Below, one piece after another: positions 24,662 to 32,238 of a stretch of 64,000 nt of DNA. Both the position numbers and the translations under genes were made by a program. The notes beneath the pieces are model-generated. The model searched no databases. It was not told the DNA's origin and saw only the letters and a list, made by a program, of their open reading frames with translations. The stretch is from assembly GCA_040386155.1 (NCBI GenBank), contig JAZKFZ010000002.1, forward strand, positions 62,001 to 126,000, given 5' to 3'. How positions within the stretch are numbered: position 1 is the stretch's first letter; the number at the start of each line of letters is the position of its first letter. This stretch comes from M0103 sp040386155. Its GTDB lineage: Bacteria > Bacteroidota > Bacteroidia > Flavobacteriales_D > Crocinitomicaceae.

Positions 24662-27586
24662 CTACTTCTTAGGAGTAAGTTCTTTTACTCCGAAGTTGTA
24701 CTTCAATGAAAGTGAGATGGTTTGACCGAAAGAAACTTCTTGCCATACATTATCTGGTCCAGAAAGGTAGTTATCATCACTTGAAGGATTGCTACTTACA
24801 AATGGATTCTTGTTGCGCTTGTTATCAAACTTGCTATTTCCATTCAAATCTTGGAATAATACCAAACGATTTGCTAATAGATCTTTTACATTCAATTTTA
24901 CTTCGAATCGTTTTTTGAATGTTTTAGAAAGTTGCAAATCCACAACATGACGACCATTTTCCCACACGGTTGGTTCTTGCACATTCCCAACGATGTAGAT
25001 GCGTTGAGCAACAAAGTTATAGCTTAGATTTACCGACCAATCTTGTGTTGGGTGGGTAAAGTACAATCCTGAATTGATAATAAATGGAGATTGTCCTTGC
25101 AATGGTCTGTCTCCCCCCGATCCAATTACATCTGAAGTTTTTACACTCGATTTGATTAATGAAAGATTGGTATAGAAAACGAAGTCATTTAAAATTGAAT
25201 TTTCATCTTTAGACATGAAACCAAAATTGCTTCTAAATTCAACTTCCATTCCAATGTTTTGTGCTTTCGACACATTGGTATAGTAGAGTTCTGGCGCTCC
25301 TGATGTTCCAGTACGATTTACTAGTTCAATTGAATTAGTGAAATCTTTGTAGAATCCAGAGATACTCATGATTTGCCCCTTTCCTGGGAAGTACTCGAAA
25401 CGTAAGTCGTAGTTATTAATAGTTGCACGCTTTAAATTTGGATTACCTGATAAGATATTGTCTTGAATAAAATTGTAGAATGCGAATGGGGCTAATTCTC
25501 TAAATTCAGGTCGAGAAATTGTTCTATAGTAACTTGCTCGTACATTGATTTTTTTAACAGGAGAATACACCAAGTTAACTGATGGTAATAGATCAATAAC
25601 CGTAGTGTCGATTGCTCTTGCAATGTTTGAGCCCGCTTCTATATAATTAAACTTTTGATTGTATGCTTCAATTCGAGCACCTCCAATAATTCTGAATTTA
25701 CTTAAAAATTTCGCGTCTGCCATTAAATAACCTGCACTTAATAAAGAAGATGCTTGATAACTGTCATCCACGCTAGATGCTTCATCCAGTTTAAATCCAC
25801 CTTGACCATCATCAAGTAATCCTAAGTTTTCTGGAGCAAATATTTCATCTTCCGGCAATAAAAGCAATTGGCTGTTAAATGTACTTCCAGTAGGTTTGTA
25901 TTGAGAAAAACCAAAGTTTCGTGCAACAAAATCACGAGTTCTGTACTGATGCATTCCCCCAGCTTTGAACTCTACTTTATTGGTGTCGTTGCCAAATGGA
26001 AGTGAGTAATCGTAGCTAGCACTGTAAATTTTTTCTTTACTTGTCGACCAAAACATGTTTCCCGCCGCAGTTGGAATTGTTCCGTTATTTTGCACAACAG
26101 CCACATATTGTTCATTTGGATCATTTTCTTCCAATGCATACTTTCGGTAGATTACTCTTCGAAGGTTAGGAATATTTCTACTGACGTCGCTAAATCCTAA
26201 ATTCCAATTCAATTTTCCAACTTTCAAATCATGTGCACCAAGTAGTTGATTCGATAGCAAGTTGTTCTGTGTGTACCAGAAATTTGTTGACTTTTCAAAT
26301 TGGTGTGGATCATTATCCAATTCACGAACACCATGACGAAGATTTACACGGTTATCAGAATTTACAGAGTACATATTTTTGAAAGAAATAGTGTTTTTCC
26401 CTTTCCAAGAATACTTAAGATTCAGCATCGCGCTATTCAATACGCTTTGAGTGAACGCTGTGTCATTTAACTCAGACTTTAAGATTACTCCTTCAGCTTG
26501 TTCTTCAAACTCACGGCGAATAACTTGGTTAGTTGAAAAATTATTTTGGTAATTGTAGGCAAATGCAAATCCAAATTCGCTGTCGTTTTTCAATTCAAAG
26601 TTTTTGCCTAAAGTGTATTGTAATCCTAAGTTAGGCATTGCTTTTCGGTAAATACCATTCCAACTAAAATCCATTGCACCAGCAAGCGCTCCTTTTTGTT
26701 CTTTTGTTAAAGTAGCAAAGTCGCTTGAAGCTGGTATGTCCGCTGGTAGTGCTCTTTCTCTTGCGCCAAACCCAAGAAAGTCTGCTTTTCCGCCTTCATA
26801 AGTCATAAAATCTTTGAAGGTGGTAATTGTATTATAAGCGCCGCTTAACTGAATGGAATGAAAGTTTTCTTGTTTAGGAGTTATTGTATTGATGTCAATT
26901 ACACCACCGGCGAATTCTCCAGGTAGATTAGGTGTTGCGGATTTCATGATAACGATATTGTCCAACATGTTGGATGGAAAGATATCAAATGAAAATGCTT
27001 TTCTATCGCTTTCAGAAGAAGGGAGAGGAGCTCCATTAATTAGGGCAAAATTGTAGCGATCACTCAATCCACGAATAACTACAAATTTATTATCTTGTAC
27101 GCTAGCGCCACTAATTCTTTTAAGAACATCTGATACTTTAGAATCACCCGACTTTTTCATTTGCTCACTTGACATCACGTCAACAACACCTGCATTGTTT
27201 TTTTGCAATAAAATCAAGCTTGTTCCTGTCCCTTTGTCAACAGTATGCACCACTTCTACTACTTCTACTTCTGCAACCTCTAGTTCTAAAGTTACATTTA
27301 AGTTTGTTGTAGTTTTGTCTACTACGGTAACGAGTTCTGTTTTTGTTAGGTAAGTACTGTATGAAAATTGAACAGAATATTTTCCTTCTGGAATATCGTT
27401 AAAGGTATAGTTTCCGTCAATGTCAGAAAGTACATTTTTTGAAAGCTCAACAAGTGTAATTTTTACACCAGGGAAAGTTGATTTTGAATCGCCATCTGTA
27501 ACTGTGCCACTAATTTTTCCTTGAGAAAAAACGCTGCTTGCAATACATACTGTAGATAATAGGGCGAAAAACACTTTAAACATCAT
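24662..27586 (-). CDS. Large TonB-dependent receptor with N-terminal carboxypeptidase-like domain
   Basis: 974 residues; ATGs at 27586 and 27583 are equivalent. The signal peptide (to about 21, SVFSQ) is followed by a carboxypeptidase-D regulatory-like domain (GKISGTVTDGDSKSTFPGVKI, about 24-105) and a TonB plug (about 130-235: VSDVLKRISGASVQDN, VVIRGLSDRYN, APLPSSESDRK, GVIDINT). The barrel ends in SLSLKYNFGV followed by a short tail. This is the Bacteroidota-type receptor architecture, but there is no SusD gene; instead the next gene is a T9SS beta-helix protein. It should import an oligomeric or organic substrate across the outer membrane. Flanking PhoB-type regulators on both sides suggest nutrient-limited expression. 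An 11-bp direct repeat lies 58-79 bp upstream. Confidence 0.92.
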   Translation of the reverse strand: MMFKVFFALLSTVCIASSVFSQGKISGTVTDGDSKSTFPGVKITLVELSKNVLSDIDGNYTFNDIPEGKYSVQFSYSTYLTKTELVTVVDKTTTNLNVTLELEVAEVEVVEVVHTVDKGTGTSLILLQKNNAGVVDVMSSEQMKKSGDSKVSDVLKRISGASVQDNKFVVIRGLSDRYNFALINGAPLPSSESDRKAFSFDIFPSNMLDNIVIMKSATPNLPGEFAGGVIDINTITPKQENFHSIQLSGAYNTITTFKDFMTYEGGKADFLGFGARERALPADIPASSDFATLTKEQKGALAGAMDFSWNGIYRKAMPNLGLQYTLGKNFELKNDSEFGFAFAYNYQNNFSTNQVIRREFEEQAEGVILKSELNDTAFTQSVLNSAMLNLKYSWKGKNTISFKNMYSVNSDNRVNLRHGVRELDNDPHQFEKSTNFWYTQNNLLSNQLLGAHDLKVGKLNWNLGFSDVSRNIPNLRRVIYRKYALEENDPNEQYVAVVQNNGTIPTAAGNMFWSTSKEKIYSASYDYSLPFGNDTNKVEFKAGGMHQYRTRDFVARNFGFSQYKPTGSTFNSQLLLLPEDEIFAPENLGLLDDGQGGFKLDEASSVDDSYQASSLLSAGYLMADAKFLSKFRIIGGARIEAYNQKFNYIEAGSNIARAIDTTVIDLLPSVNLVYSPVKKINVRASYYRTISRPEFRELAPFAFYNFIQDNILSGNPNLKRATINNYDLRFEYFPGKGQIMSISGFYKDFTNSIELVNRTGTSGAPELYYTNVSKAQNIGMEVEFRSNFGFMSKDENSILNDFVFYTNLSLIKSSVKTSDVIGSGGDRPLQGQSPFIINSGLYFTHPTQDWSVNLSYNFVAQRIYIVGNVQEPTVWENGRHVVDLQLSKTFKKRFEVKLNVKDLLANRLVLFQDLNGNSKFDNKRNKNPFVSSNPSSDDNYLSGPDNVWQEVSFGQTISLSLKYNFGVKELTPKK

Positions 27587-27643
27587 AACTTGAATTATTT
27601 TGATGCAAAGTAAGCCCTTAAGAGTGACTAAAAAATTACTGTA

Positions 27644-27665
27644 GTATTAAGTGATTATTAAGTAA
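27644..27665 (-). promoter_or_regulatory. 11-bp direct repeat, candidate PhoB-type binding site
   Basis: GTATTAAGTGA (27644-27654) is followed directly by TTATTAAGTAA (27655-27665), given here as plus strand; 9 of 11 positions match. Head-to-tail 11-bp half-sites are the hallmark of OmpR/PhoB family binding sites. The site lies 58-79 bp upstream of the receptor ATG and shares TTATTAAG with the region upstream of the T9SS gene. Confidence 0.5.
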
Positions 27666-27701
27666 TATTATTGGAATGTTAACACAGTATGAAGTCAGTG
27701 T

Positions 27702-28370
27702 TTATATTTGTTCGAAACGATAACCGACCCCTTTTACAGTTTTGATATAGTCCATTCCAATCTTTTCTCTAATCTTACGAACATGCACATCTATTGTTCG
27801 ATCTCCCACAACGATATCATTCCCCCATACTTTTTCAAGAATAAAATCTCGCTCAAAAACATGGTTCGGTTTAGAAGCTAAAAGTGCTAATAATTCGAAC
27901 TCTTTTCGTGGTAAAATGATTTTTTCATTTCCCCGTTCAACATAGTATTTATCTCTGTTGATGGTCAAACCATTTTCCTTTATTGGAATATCAACCGATG
28001 CTTCATTTCTTCTAAGTAGTGCTTTAATTCGACTTATTAACACCTTTGGTTTTATTGGCTTTGCAACGTAGTCATCTGCTCCAGCTTCTAGTCCAGAAAT
28101 TTGCGAATAGTCTTCATTTCTTGCAGTAAGGAAGCAAATGATTGTTTTTTTGCCTGCAGATTTTTCACGAATTTGTTCACACACTTCAATCCCATCCATG
28201 CCTGGCATCATTACATCCAAAAGCACCAAATCTGGCCCAAAAGATTCAAATAATTTTAAAGCTTCCTCACCATTATTGGCAATACTCACTTCAAAACCCT
28301 CTTTTTCAAGGTTAAATTTTAGAAGAATTTGGATATCTTCGTCGTCGTCAACAACAAGTATTCTACTCAT
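27702..28370 (-). CDS. Second OmpR/PhoB-type response regulator, no kinase beside it
   Basis: 222 residues. The receiver (about 1-120) has VVDDDEDI, the phospho-Asp in LLDVMMPGMDG and Lys in DDYVAKPIKP. The winged helix (about 130-222) has LPRKEFELLALLASKPNHV, GDRTIDVHVRKIREKIG and GVGYRFEQI. It is a clear paralogue of the regulator at 21235-21933 (many identical blocks in both domains) but has no kinase partner. It lies 115 bp upstream of the TonB receptor, on the same strand. It could share the single kinase at 20156-21238 or use one encoded elsewhere. The duplicated regulators flanking the receptor pair look like a fine-tuned control circuit. Confidence 0.92.
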   Translation of the reverse strand: MSRILVVDDDEDIQILLKFNLEKEGFEVSIANNGEEALKLFESFGPDLVLLDVMMPGMDGIEVCEQIREKSAGKKTIICFLTARNEDYSQISGLEAGADDYVAKPIKPKVLISRIKALLRRNEASVDIPIKENGLTINRDKYYVERGNEKIILPRKEFELLALLASKPNHVFERDFILEKVWGNDIVVGDRTIDVHVRKIREKIGMDYIKTVKGVGYRFEQI

Positions 28371-28441
28371 ATCTTAAAGGTAATAAAATCTTACCTGAAG
28401 ATAAGCAAAAAAAATGTTATTCTTGGATTCCTAAATTTTAA

Positions 28442-28491
28442 ATCGATGAATTTTTGATAATTATTTACCTAGGAAAATATTATTCATCGAT
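28442..28491. promoter_or_regulatory. Perfect inverted repeat in the divergent region
   Basis: ATCGATGAAT at 28442-28451 and ATTCATCGAT at 28482-28491 are perfect inverted repeats 30 bp apart. They lie 72-121 bp upstream of the minus-strand response-regulator start. They could be paired operator half-sites or a long weak hairpin; the binding factor is unknown. Confidence 0.4.
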
Positions 28492-28585
28492 AAAATTTTA
28501 TCATTGGTAGTATAAAACGTATGTTTTACACTCAAAATTTTTTGTCTCAACCCTTGATGAGCCTCTATTTTTGATTTAAATTTCG

Positions 28586-28618
28586 TTGTATTTTCTATGC
28601 TATAAGTACATATCTTTG
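28586..28618 (+). promoter_or_regulatory. Promoter of the candidate small RNA
   Basis: TTG at 28586-28588 and TATCTTTG at 28611-28618 match the Bacteroidota consensus with a 22-bp spacer. Transcription would begin near 28624, well before the orphan regulator, which has its own promoter. Confidence 0.5.
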
Positions 28619-28623
28619 TCTTG

Positions 28624-28690
28624 TAGTAGTAGGTTAGGTTGATTAGTGTAGCAAAAGTCTTGAACGCCTGTTCAGGACTTTTGCCTTTTA
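28624..28690 (+). ncRNA. Candidate small RNA of about 65 nt
   Basis: From the predicted start near 28624, the transcript would have about 27 unpaired nt (gtagtagtaggttaggttg) and then a 15-bp hairpin: gcaaaagtcttgaac (28651-28665), loop gcct, gttcaggacttttgc (28670-28684), with one G-U pair, followed by cttttata. No plus-strand gene lies upstream for this terminator to serve, which is why an independent short RNA is the best explanation. Alternatives are a leader element of the regulator gene at 28757 or a minus-strand structure. No Rfam family is recognised. Confidence 0.45.
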
Positions 28691-28708
28691 TAGACCCACC
28701 GTTCTTTT

Positions 28709-28740
28709 TTGCACTTTTTTGATGAAAGATTTTATCTTTA
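28709..28740 (+). promoter_or_regulatory. Promoter of the orphan response regulator
   Basis: TTG at 28709-28711 and TATCTTTA at 28733-28740 with a 21-bp spacer. The predicted start is about 10 nt before the ATG at 28757, which gives a very short leader and supports that start codon over 28709. Confidence 0.5.
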
Positions 28741-28756
28741 CATTAAATTGCATACA

Positions 28757-29440
28757 ATGAAAATCAAAATTTTATTAGTCGAGGATGATACAAGTTTAGG
28801 CTTTGTGGTGTCAGATCAATTGCGTTCGGAGGGGTATCATGTTACACTTTGTCCAAATGGTGTTGAAGGGTTGAAACGTTTTGGAGAAGAAGAATTTCAT
28901 ATGTGCATTTTTGATGTAATGATGCCGAAAAAAGATGGTTTAACACTCGCCAAAGATATTAGAGTTCTGAATACCGAAATTCCAATATTATTCTTGACGG
29001 CAAAGTCGATGACGGAAGATAAAATCGAAGGATTTAAAGTGGGGGGTGATGATTATTTGACAAAACCTTTTAGTACGGAAGAGCTTTTCTTACGTGTAAA
29101 CGCCTTATTGAAAAGAGTAAATATTACAACAACGAAACCTGAAGAAGTGATCATCCCCATAGGAAAATACACTTTCGACACGGAGAATTATACCTTGAGT
29201 ATTGATGGAATTGTGAAAACACTCACTAAAAAAGAGGCGCAAATTCTAAAGGTGCTGTGTAAATTCAAAAATCAAGTGACGCCACGAGAAGTTGTAACTA
29301 ATTCAGTTTGGGGACAAGACGATTATTTTATCGGGAGAAGCCTCGATGTATTTATAACTAAACTGAGAAAGTACTTAAAGGATGACGAGAGTATTTCTAT
29401 TCAAAACATTCATGGTGTAGGATTTAAGTTGGAACTATGA
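28757..29440 (+). CDS. Orphan OmpR-type response regulator
   Basis: 227 residues from the ATG at 28757; the longer frame from 28709 would include the promoter. The receiver has LLVEDDTSLG, the phospho-Asp in IFDVMMPKKDG and Lys in DDYLTKPFST. The winged helix has LTKKEAQILKVLCKFKNQVTPREVV, GRSLDVFITKLRKYL and a terminal GVGFKLEL. It is more distant from the two PhoB-like regulators than they are from each other, and no kinase gene is nearby. Its stop overlaps the tsaB start by 4 bp (ATGA), so the two are co-translated. Similar regulators exist widely in Flavobacteriales; the signal is not known. Confidence 0.92.
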   Translation: MKIKILLVEDDTSLGFVVSDQLRSEGYHVTLCPNGVEGLKRFGEEEFHMCIFDVMMPKKDGLTLAKDIRVLNTEIPILFLTAKSMTEDKIEGFKVGGDDYLTKPFSTEELFLRVNALLKRVNITTTKPEEVIIPIGKYTFDTENYTLSIDGIVKTLTKKEAQILKVLCKFKNQVTPREVVTNSVWGQDDYFIGRSLDVFITKLRKYLKDDESISIQNIHGVGFKLEL

Positions 29441-30105
29441 TTTACATCCTTCATCTTGAATCGTCAACAAAAAGTTGTTCGGTTGCACTCTCGAAAGATG
29501 GTGAACTTGTCGCCTGCAAAGAAGTGTTAAGTGCTGATTTTTCGCACAGTGAAAATCTCACTGTATTTGTTGAAGATGTTATCAAGGAGGCAGGTATAAG
29601 TTTAAAGCAATTAGCTGCAATTTCAGTAGCAAGCGGTCCAGGTTCATACACAGGTTTGCGCATTGGTGTTTCCACAGCAAAGGGTTTTTGTTATGCTTTA
29701 GATATTCCACTTATCAGTATTGACTCACTATCTTCAATTGCATACTTAGCAAAAGAAAAGCACGAAAACGAAACGATTTTAGCGATGTTCGACGCGCGAC
29801 GCAGGGAAGTTTATAGCGCGATTTTTAGCAAAGGCTTACAGGTCGTGAAAGAAATTTCTGCTGATATTTTAGATGATAACACTTACAAGGAATTTGAACC
29901 ATTTGTCGCTGTTGGAGATGGTGTTCCAAAAATGTTGGAAGAATGGAATGGAAGAAATTTTCAGTTTGATGAATCGATTTTTGCTTCCGCTCGAGGACAA
30001 ATACAATTAGTTTATGAGAAATTTAAGCAGCAGCAATTCGAAAATGTGGCTTATTTCGAGCCTTTTTACTTAAAGGATTTTATGATTACACAATCTAAGA
30101 AATAG
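29437..30105 (+). CDS. tsaB: tRNA threonylcarbamoyladenosine biosynthesis protein TsaB
   Basis: 222 residues, matching the family length. The ASKHA-fold N-terminus is ILHLESSTKSCSVALSKDG, and the key block ASGPGSYTGLRIG(V)STAKGF is present. The C-terminal half is shorter and variable, as in other TsaB proteins. TsaB is a scaffold partner of TsaD in adding the threonylcarbamoyl group to A37 of ANN-decoding tRNAs in the cytoplasm. It overlaps the response regulator by 4 bp. The pairing with an orphan regulator is probably a matter of shared transcription and not of function. Confidence 0.95.
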   Translation: MIYILHLESSTKSCSVALSKDGELVACKEVLSADFSHSENLTVFVEDVIKEAGISLKQLAAISVASGPGSYTGLRIGVSTAKGFCYALDIPLISIDSLSSIAYLAKEKHENETILAMFDARRREVYSAIFSKGLQVVKEISADILDDNTYKEFEPFVAVGDGVPKMLEEWNGRNFQFDESIFASARGQIQLVYEKFKQQQFENVAYFEPFYLKDFMITQSKK

Positions 30106-30247
30106 GGCTTGGACAGTGCATTTAAAGTGGGTTATTTTGAAATTGCACCGTTTTTCTAGTTGTCAATAACGATGTGTTGCGATTAGTGAAATGGACTTTG
30201 ATGAATAACTGATTTGGTAAAAATACAAGTGAAACCTTTCTCAAAAA

Positions 30248-31066
30248 TCAATTCGATATAAACCTTCTAACAGCATCTGTATAGATATTATTTTCTTCAA
30301 AATCATCGTGATTTTGACCTTTTAAGATCATAAAAACACTTCGTTTGTTCAGTAATTTAGCTAAGCGTTTTGAACCTTCCAAAGGCAATACATCATCTTT
30401 ATCTCCATGGGCAAGTAAAATGGGGCACTTCACCTTTTTCAAGTAATTGTTGGTTTCAAATGGAAATTTCAGCAATTGCTTAGCAGGTAAATAGGGGTAT
30501 TCTCGTTGAGCAGCTTCAATAATTGAATAATAAGGTGCCTGTAAAATTAACTTCCCGACTTTTTCTTGCGAACATAACCAGGCAGCAGTGCACGTTCCTA
30601 ACGAATAGCCGACCACAACAATTGAATCAGGATGGTAGCTAGAAGTTACTTCTTTAAAGACTTTTTTTGCATCGCTAAAGAATTGTTGTTCGTTGCTTGG
30701 AGTTCCATCACTTTTTCCAAAACTTCTATAATCGAACGAGAAGAAATCAAACCCCTGAGAAGTATAAAATTTTGCAGATGCTTCTTGGCCCTTGATAGTG
30801 CCCGCATTGCCATGAAGGAAAAACACTAATTTATTTGATTCTTTGGCGTTCGGGTAAGATAATATTCCGCTTAAATTAACTCCCTCATCCACTTTGATGG
30901 AAAGTTCTGAACTTATTAATCCGTAGTCTACTTTGGTCGATTCCTTTAATTTATCAGGGTGAAAAAGCAAATTCACTTGAAAAAAGTAAATATAGCCGCA
31001 AATTCCGCCATAGATGACAAAAAGTAAAATAAGCGTTGTTATAGTAATTCTTCTGAGTAAAAGCAT
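30248..31066 (-). CDS. Membrane-anchored alpha/beta hydrolase (BEM46/ABHD13-like)
   Basis: 272 residues. One N-terminal membrane helix (about 5-30) anchors the protein. The hydrolase domain has the oxyanion motif HGNAGT, YRSFGKSDG, the nucleophile elbow GYSLGT (Ser about 156), the acid in LAHGDKDDVLP and a final His in QNHDDF. It is typical of the BEM46/ABHD13 serine hydrolase group, whose physiological substrates are mostly unknown. It is a single gene, divergent from the DAHP synthase gene and convergent with tsaB. There is no T9SS signal, unlike the hydrolase at 10918. Confidence 0.85.
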   Translation of the reverse strand: MLLLRRITITTLILLFVIYGGICGYIYFFQVNLLFHPDKLKESTKVDYGLISSELSIKVDEGVNLSGILSYPNAKESNKLVFFLHGNAGTIKGQEASAKFYTSQGFDFFSFDYRSFGKSDGTPSNEQQFFSDAKKVFKEVTSSYHPDSIVVVGYSLGTCTAAWLCSQEKVGKLILQAPYYSIIEAAQREYPYLPAKQLLKFPFETNNYLKKVKCPILLAHGDKDDVLPLEGSKRLAKLLNKRSVFMILKGQNHDDFEENNIYTDAVRRFISN

Positions 31067-31146
31067 AGTAATTGCTAATTTAGATAATTAATTGGAATCC
31101 AAAACATGTTGTAAAATAGAACGTCTAATTTCATTAATTTTACCAT

Positions 31147-32235
31147 ATGCAAGTTCAATCGCAAATCAAACAATCAAAAAGACCATTCTTAATTGCAGGT
31201 CCATGTAGCGCCGAATCTCCAGAACAATTATTGTTGTTGGCGAATCAATTGAAACAACGAAATGTAAGTATTTTGAGAGCTGGAATTTGGAAGCCTCGCA
31301 CGCGACCAGGTTCATTCGAAGGTTTAGGTGAGGTTGCCTTGCCTTGGTTGATGGAAGCAAGTGAAGAATCCGGACTTCCAGTAGCCATAGAGGTAGCAAA
31401 TGCAGATCACGTAGAGAAAGCACTCAAAGCAGGCGTAGATGTTTTATGGATAGGTGCAAGATCAACTGTTAATCCTTTTACAGTGCAAGAAATCGCAGAT
31501 TCTTTGCGAGGGGTTAGGATTCCAGTGATGGTTAAAAATCCAGTGAATCCAGATCTTAACTTGTGGATTGGTGCTTTTGAGCGTTTAGAAAATGCTGGGA
31601 TTAATGATTTGGTGGCTGTTCACAGAGGATTCTCTGTCTATGCACACCCTAAATATCGAAATGTGCCAAGCTGGGAAATCCCCTTAGCCTTACGTGAAAA
31701 ATTGCCTGAACTTCCCATGCTTTGCGATCCCTCTCATATCGGTGGTAAAAGAAATTTGCTACTCGAAATTGCTCAAAAAGGAATGGATTTGAACATGGAT
31801 GGATTAATGGTTGAAGTGCATCCAACACCTGATTTTGCTCTTTCAGATGCTGAACAGCAAATTACGCCCGATGATTTCTCTTTATTGATTTCAAAATTGG
31901 TACTTCGATCTTCCAATGTGTCATTGTCTGCCTTGGCACAATTAGAGCAGTTTAGAGATAAAACCTCAGAAATGGATGATACTATTTTTGATATATTGAA
32001 GAAACGAATGCAAGTGAGCAATGAACTCGGTCGTTTCAAAAAGGAAAATGCAATTACTGTGTTTCAACAAGAACGTTGGATTAAAATTATTTCAGAGCGC
32101 ATGGGAAAAGCGGCAGATTATGATTTATCGCCTATTTTTGTGCGCCAAATAATGGATGCCATTCACCAAGAATCGATTCGGCACCAAACGCGCGTAATGA
32201 ATGATTTGCTAAGCAACGATCCTTCAATCGATTGA
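31147..32235 (+). CDS. Bifunctional DAHP synthase / chorismate mutase (type II)
   Basis: 362 residues. The N-terminal domain (about 1-255) is a class I KDPG-aldolase-like DAHP synthase: LIAGPCSAES, RAGIWKPRTRPGSFEG, LWIGARSTVNPF, VKNPVNPD, DPSHIGGKR and MVEVHPTPDFALSDAEQ. The C-terminal 100 residues form an AroQ chorismate mutase helix bundle (FDILKKRMQVSNELGRFKKE, QQERWIKI). It catalyses the first step of the shikimate pathway and the conversion of chorismate to prephenate; the fusion gives feedback control by prephenate or chorismate, as known for other Bacteroidota. The next gene, aroA, is 3 bp downstream, so the two form an operon. Confidence 0.93.
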   Translation: MQVQSQIKQSKRPFLIAGPCSAESPEQLLLLANQLKQRNVSILRAGIWKPRTRPGSFEGLGEVALPWLMEASEESGLPVAIEVANADHVEKALKAGVDVLWIGARSTVNPFTVQEIADSLRGVRIPVMVKNPVNPDLNLWIGAFERLENAGINDLVAVHRGFSVYAHPKYRNVPSWEIPLALREKLPELPMLCDPSHIGGKRNLLLEIAQKGMDLNMDGLMVEVHPTPDFALSDAEQQITPDDFSLLISKLVLRSSNVSLSALAQLEQFRDKTSEMDDTIFDILKKRMQVSNELGRFKKENAITVFQQERWIKIISERMGKAADYDLSPIFVRQIMDAIHQESIRHQTRVMNDLLSNDPSID

Positions 32236-32238
32236 AGC

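Larger units (their letters stand above)
28371..28756. other. Divergent intergenic region between two response-regulator genes
   Basis: 386 bp without a protein gene, but not empty. It has a perfect 10-bp inverted repeat (28442-28491), a good promoter (28586-28618), a short transcribed stretch ending in a strong hairpin (28651-28684), and the promoter of the orphan regulator (28709-28740). Confidence 0.7.

Noticed and set aside
28371..28756. Known riboswitch in the divergent region
   Set aside because: No known riboswitch core (TPP, cobalamin, SAM, glycine) is visible; the structures seen are simple hairpins.
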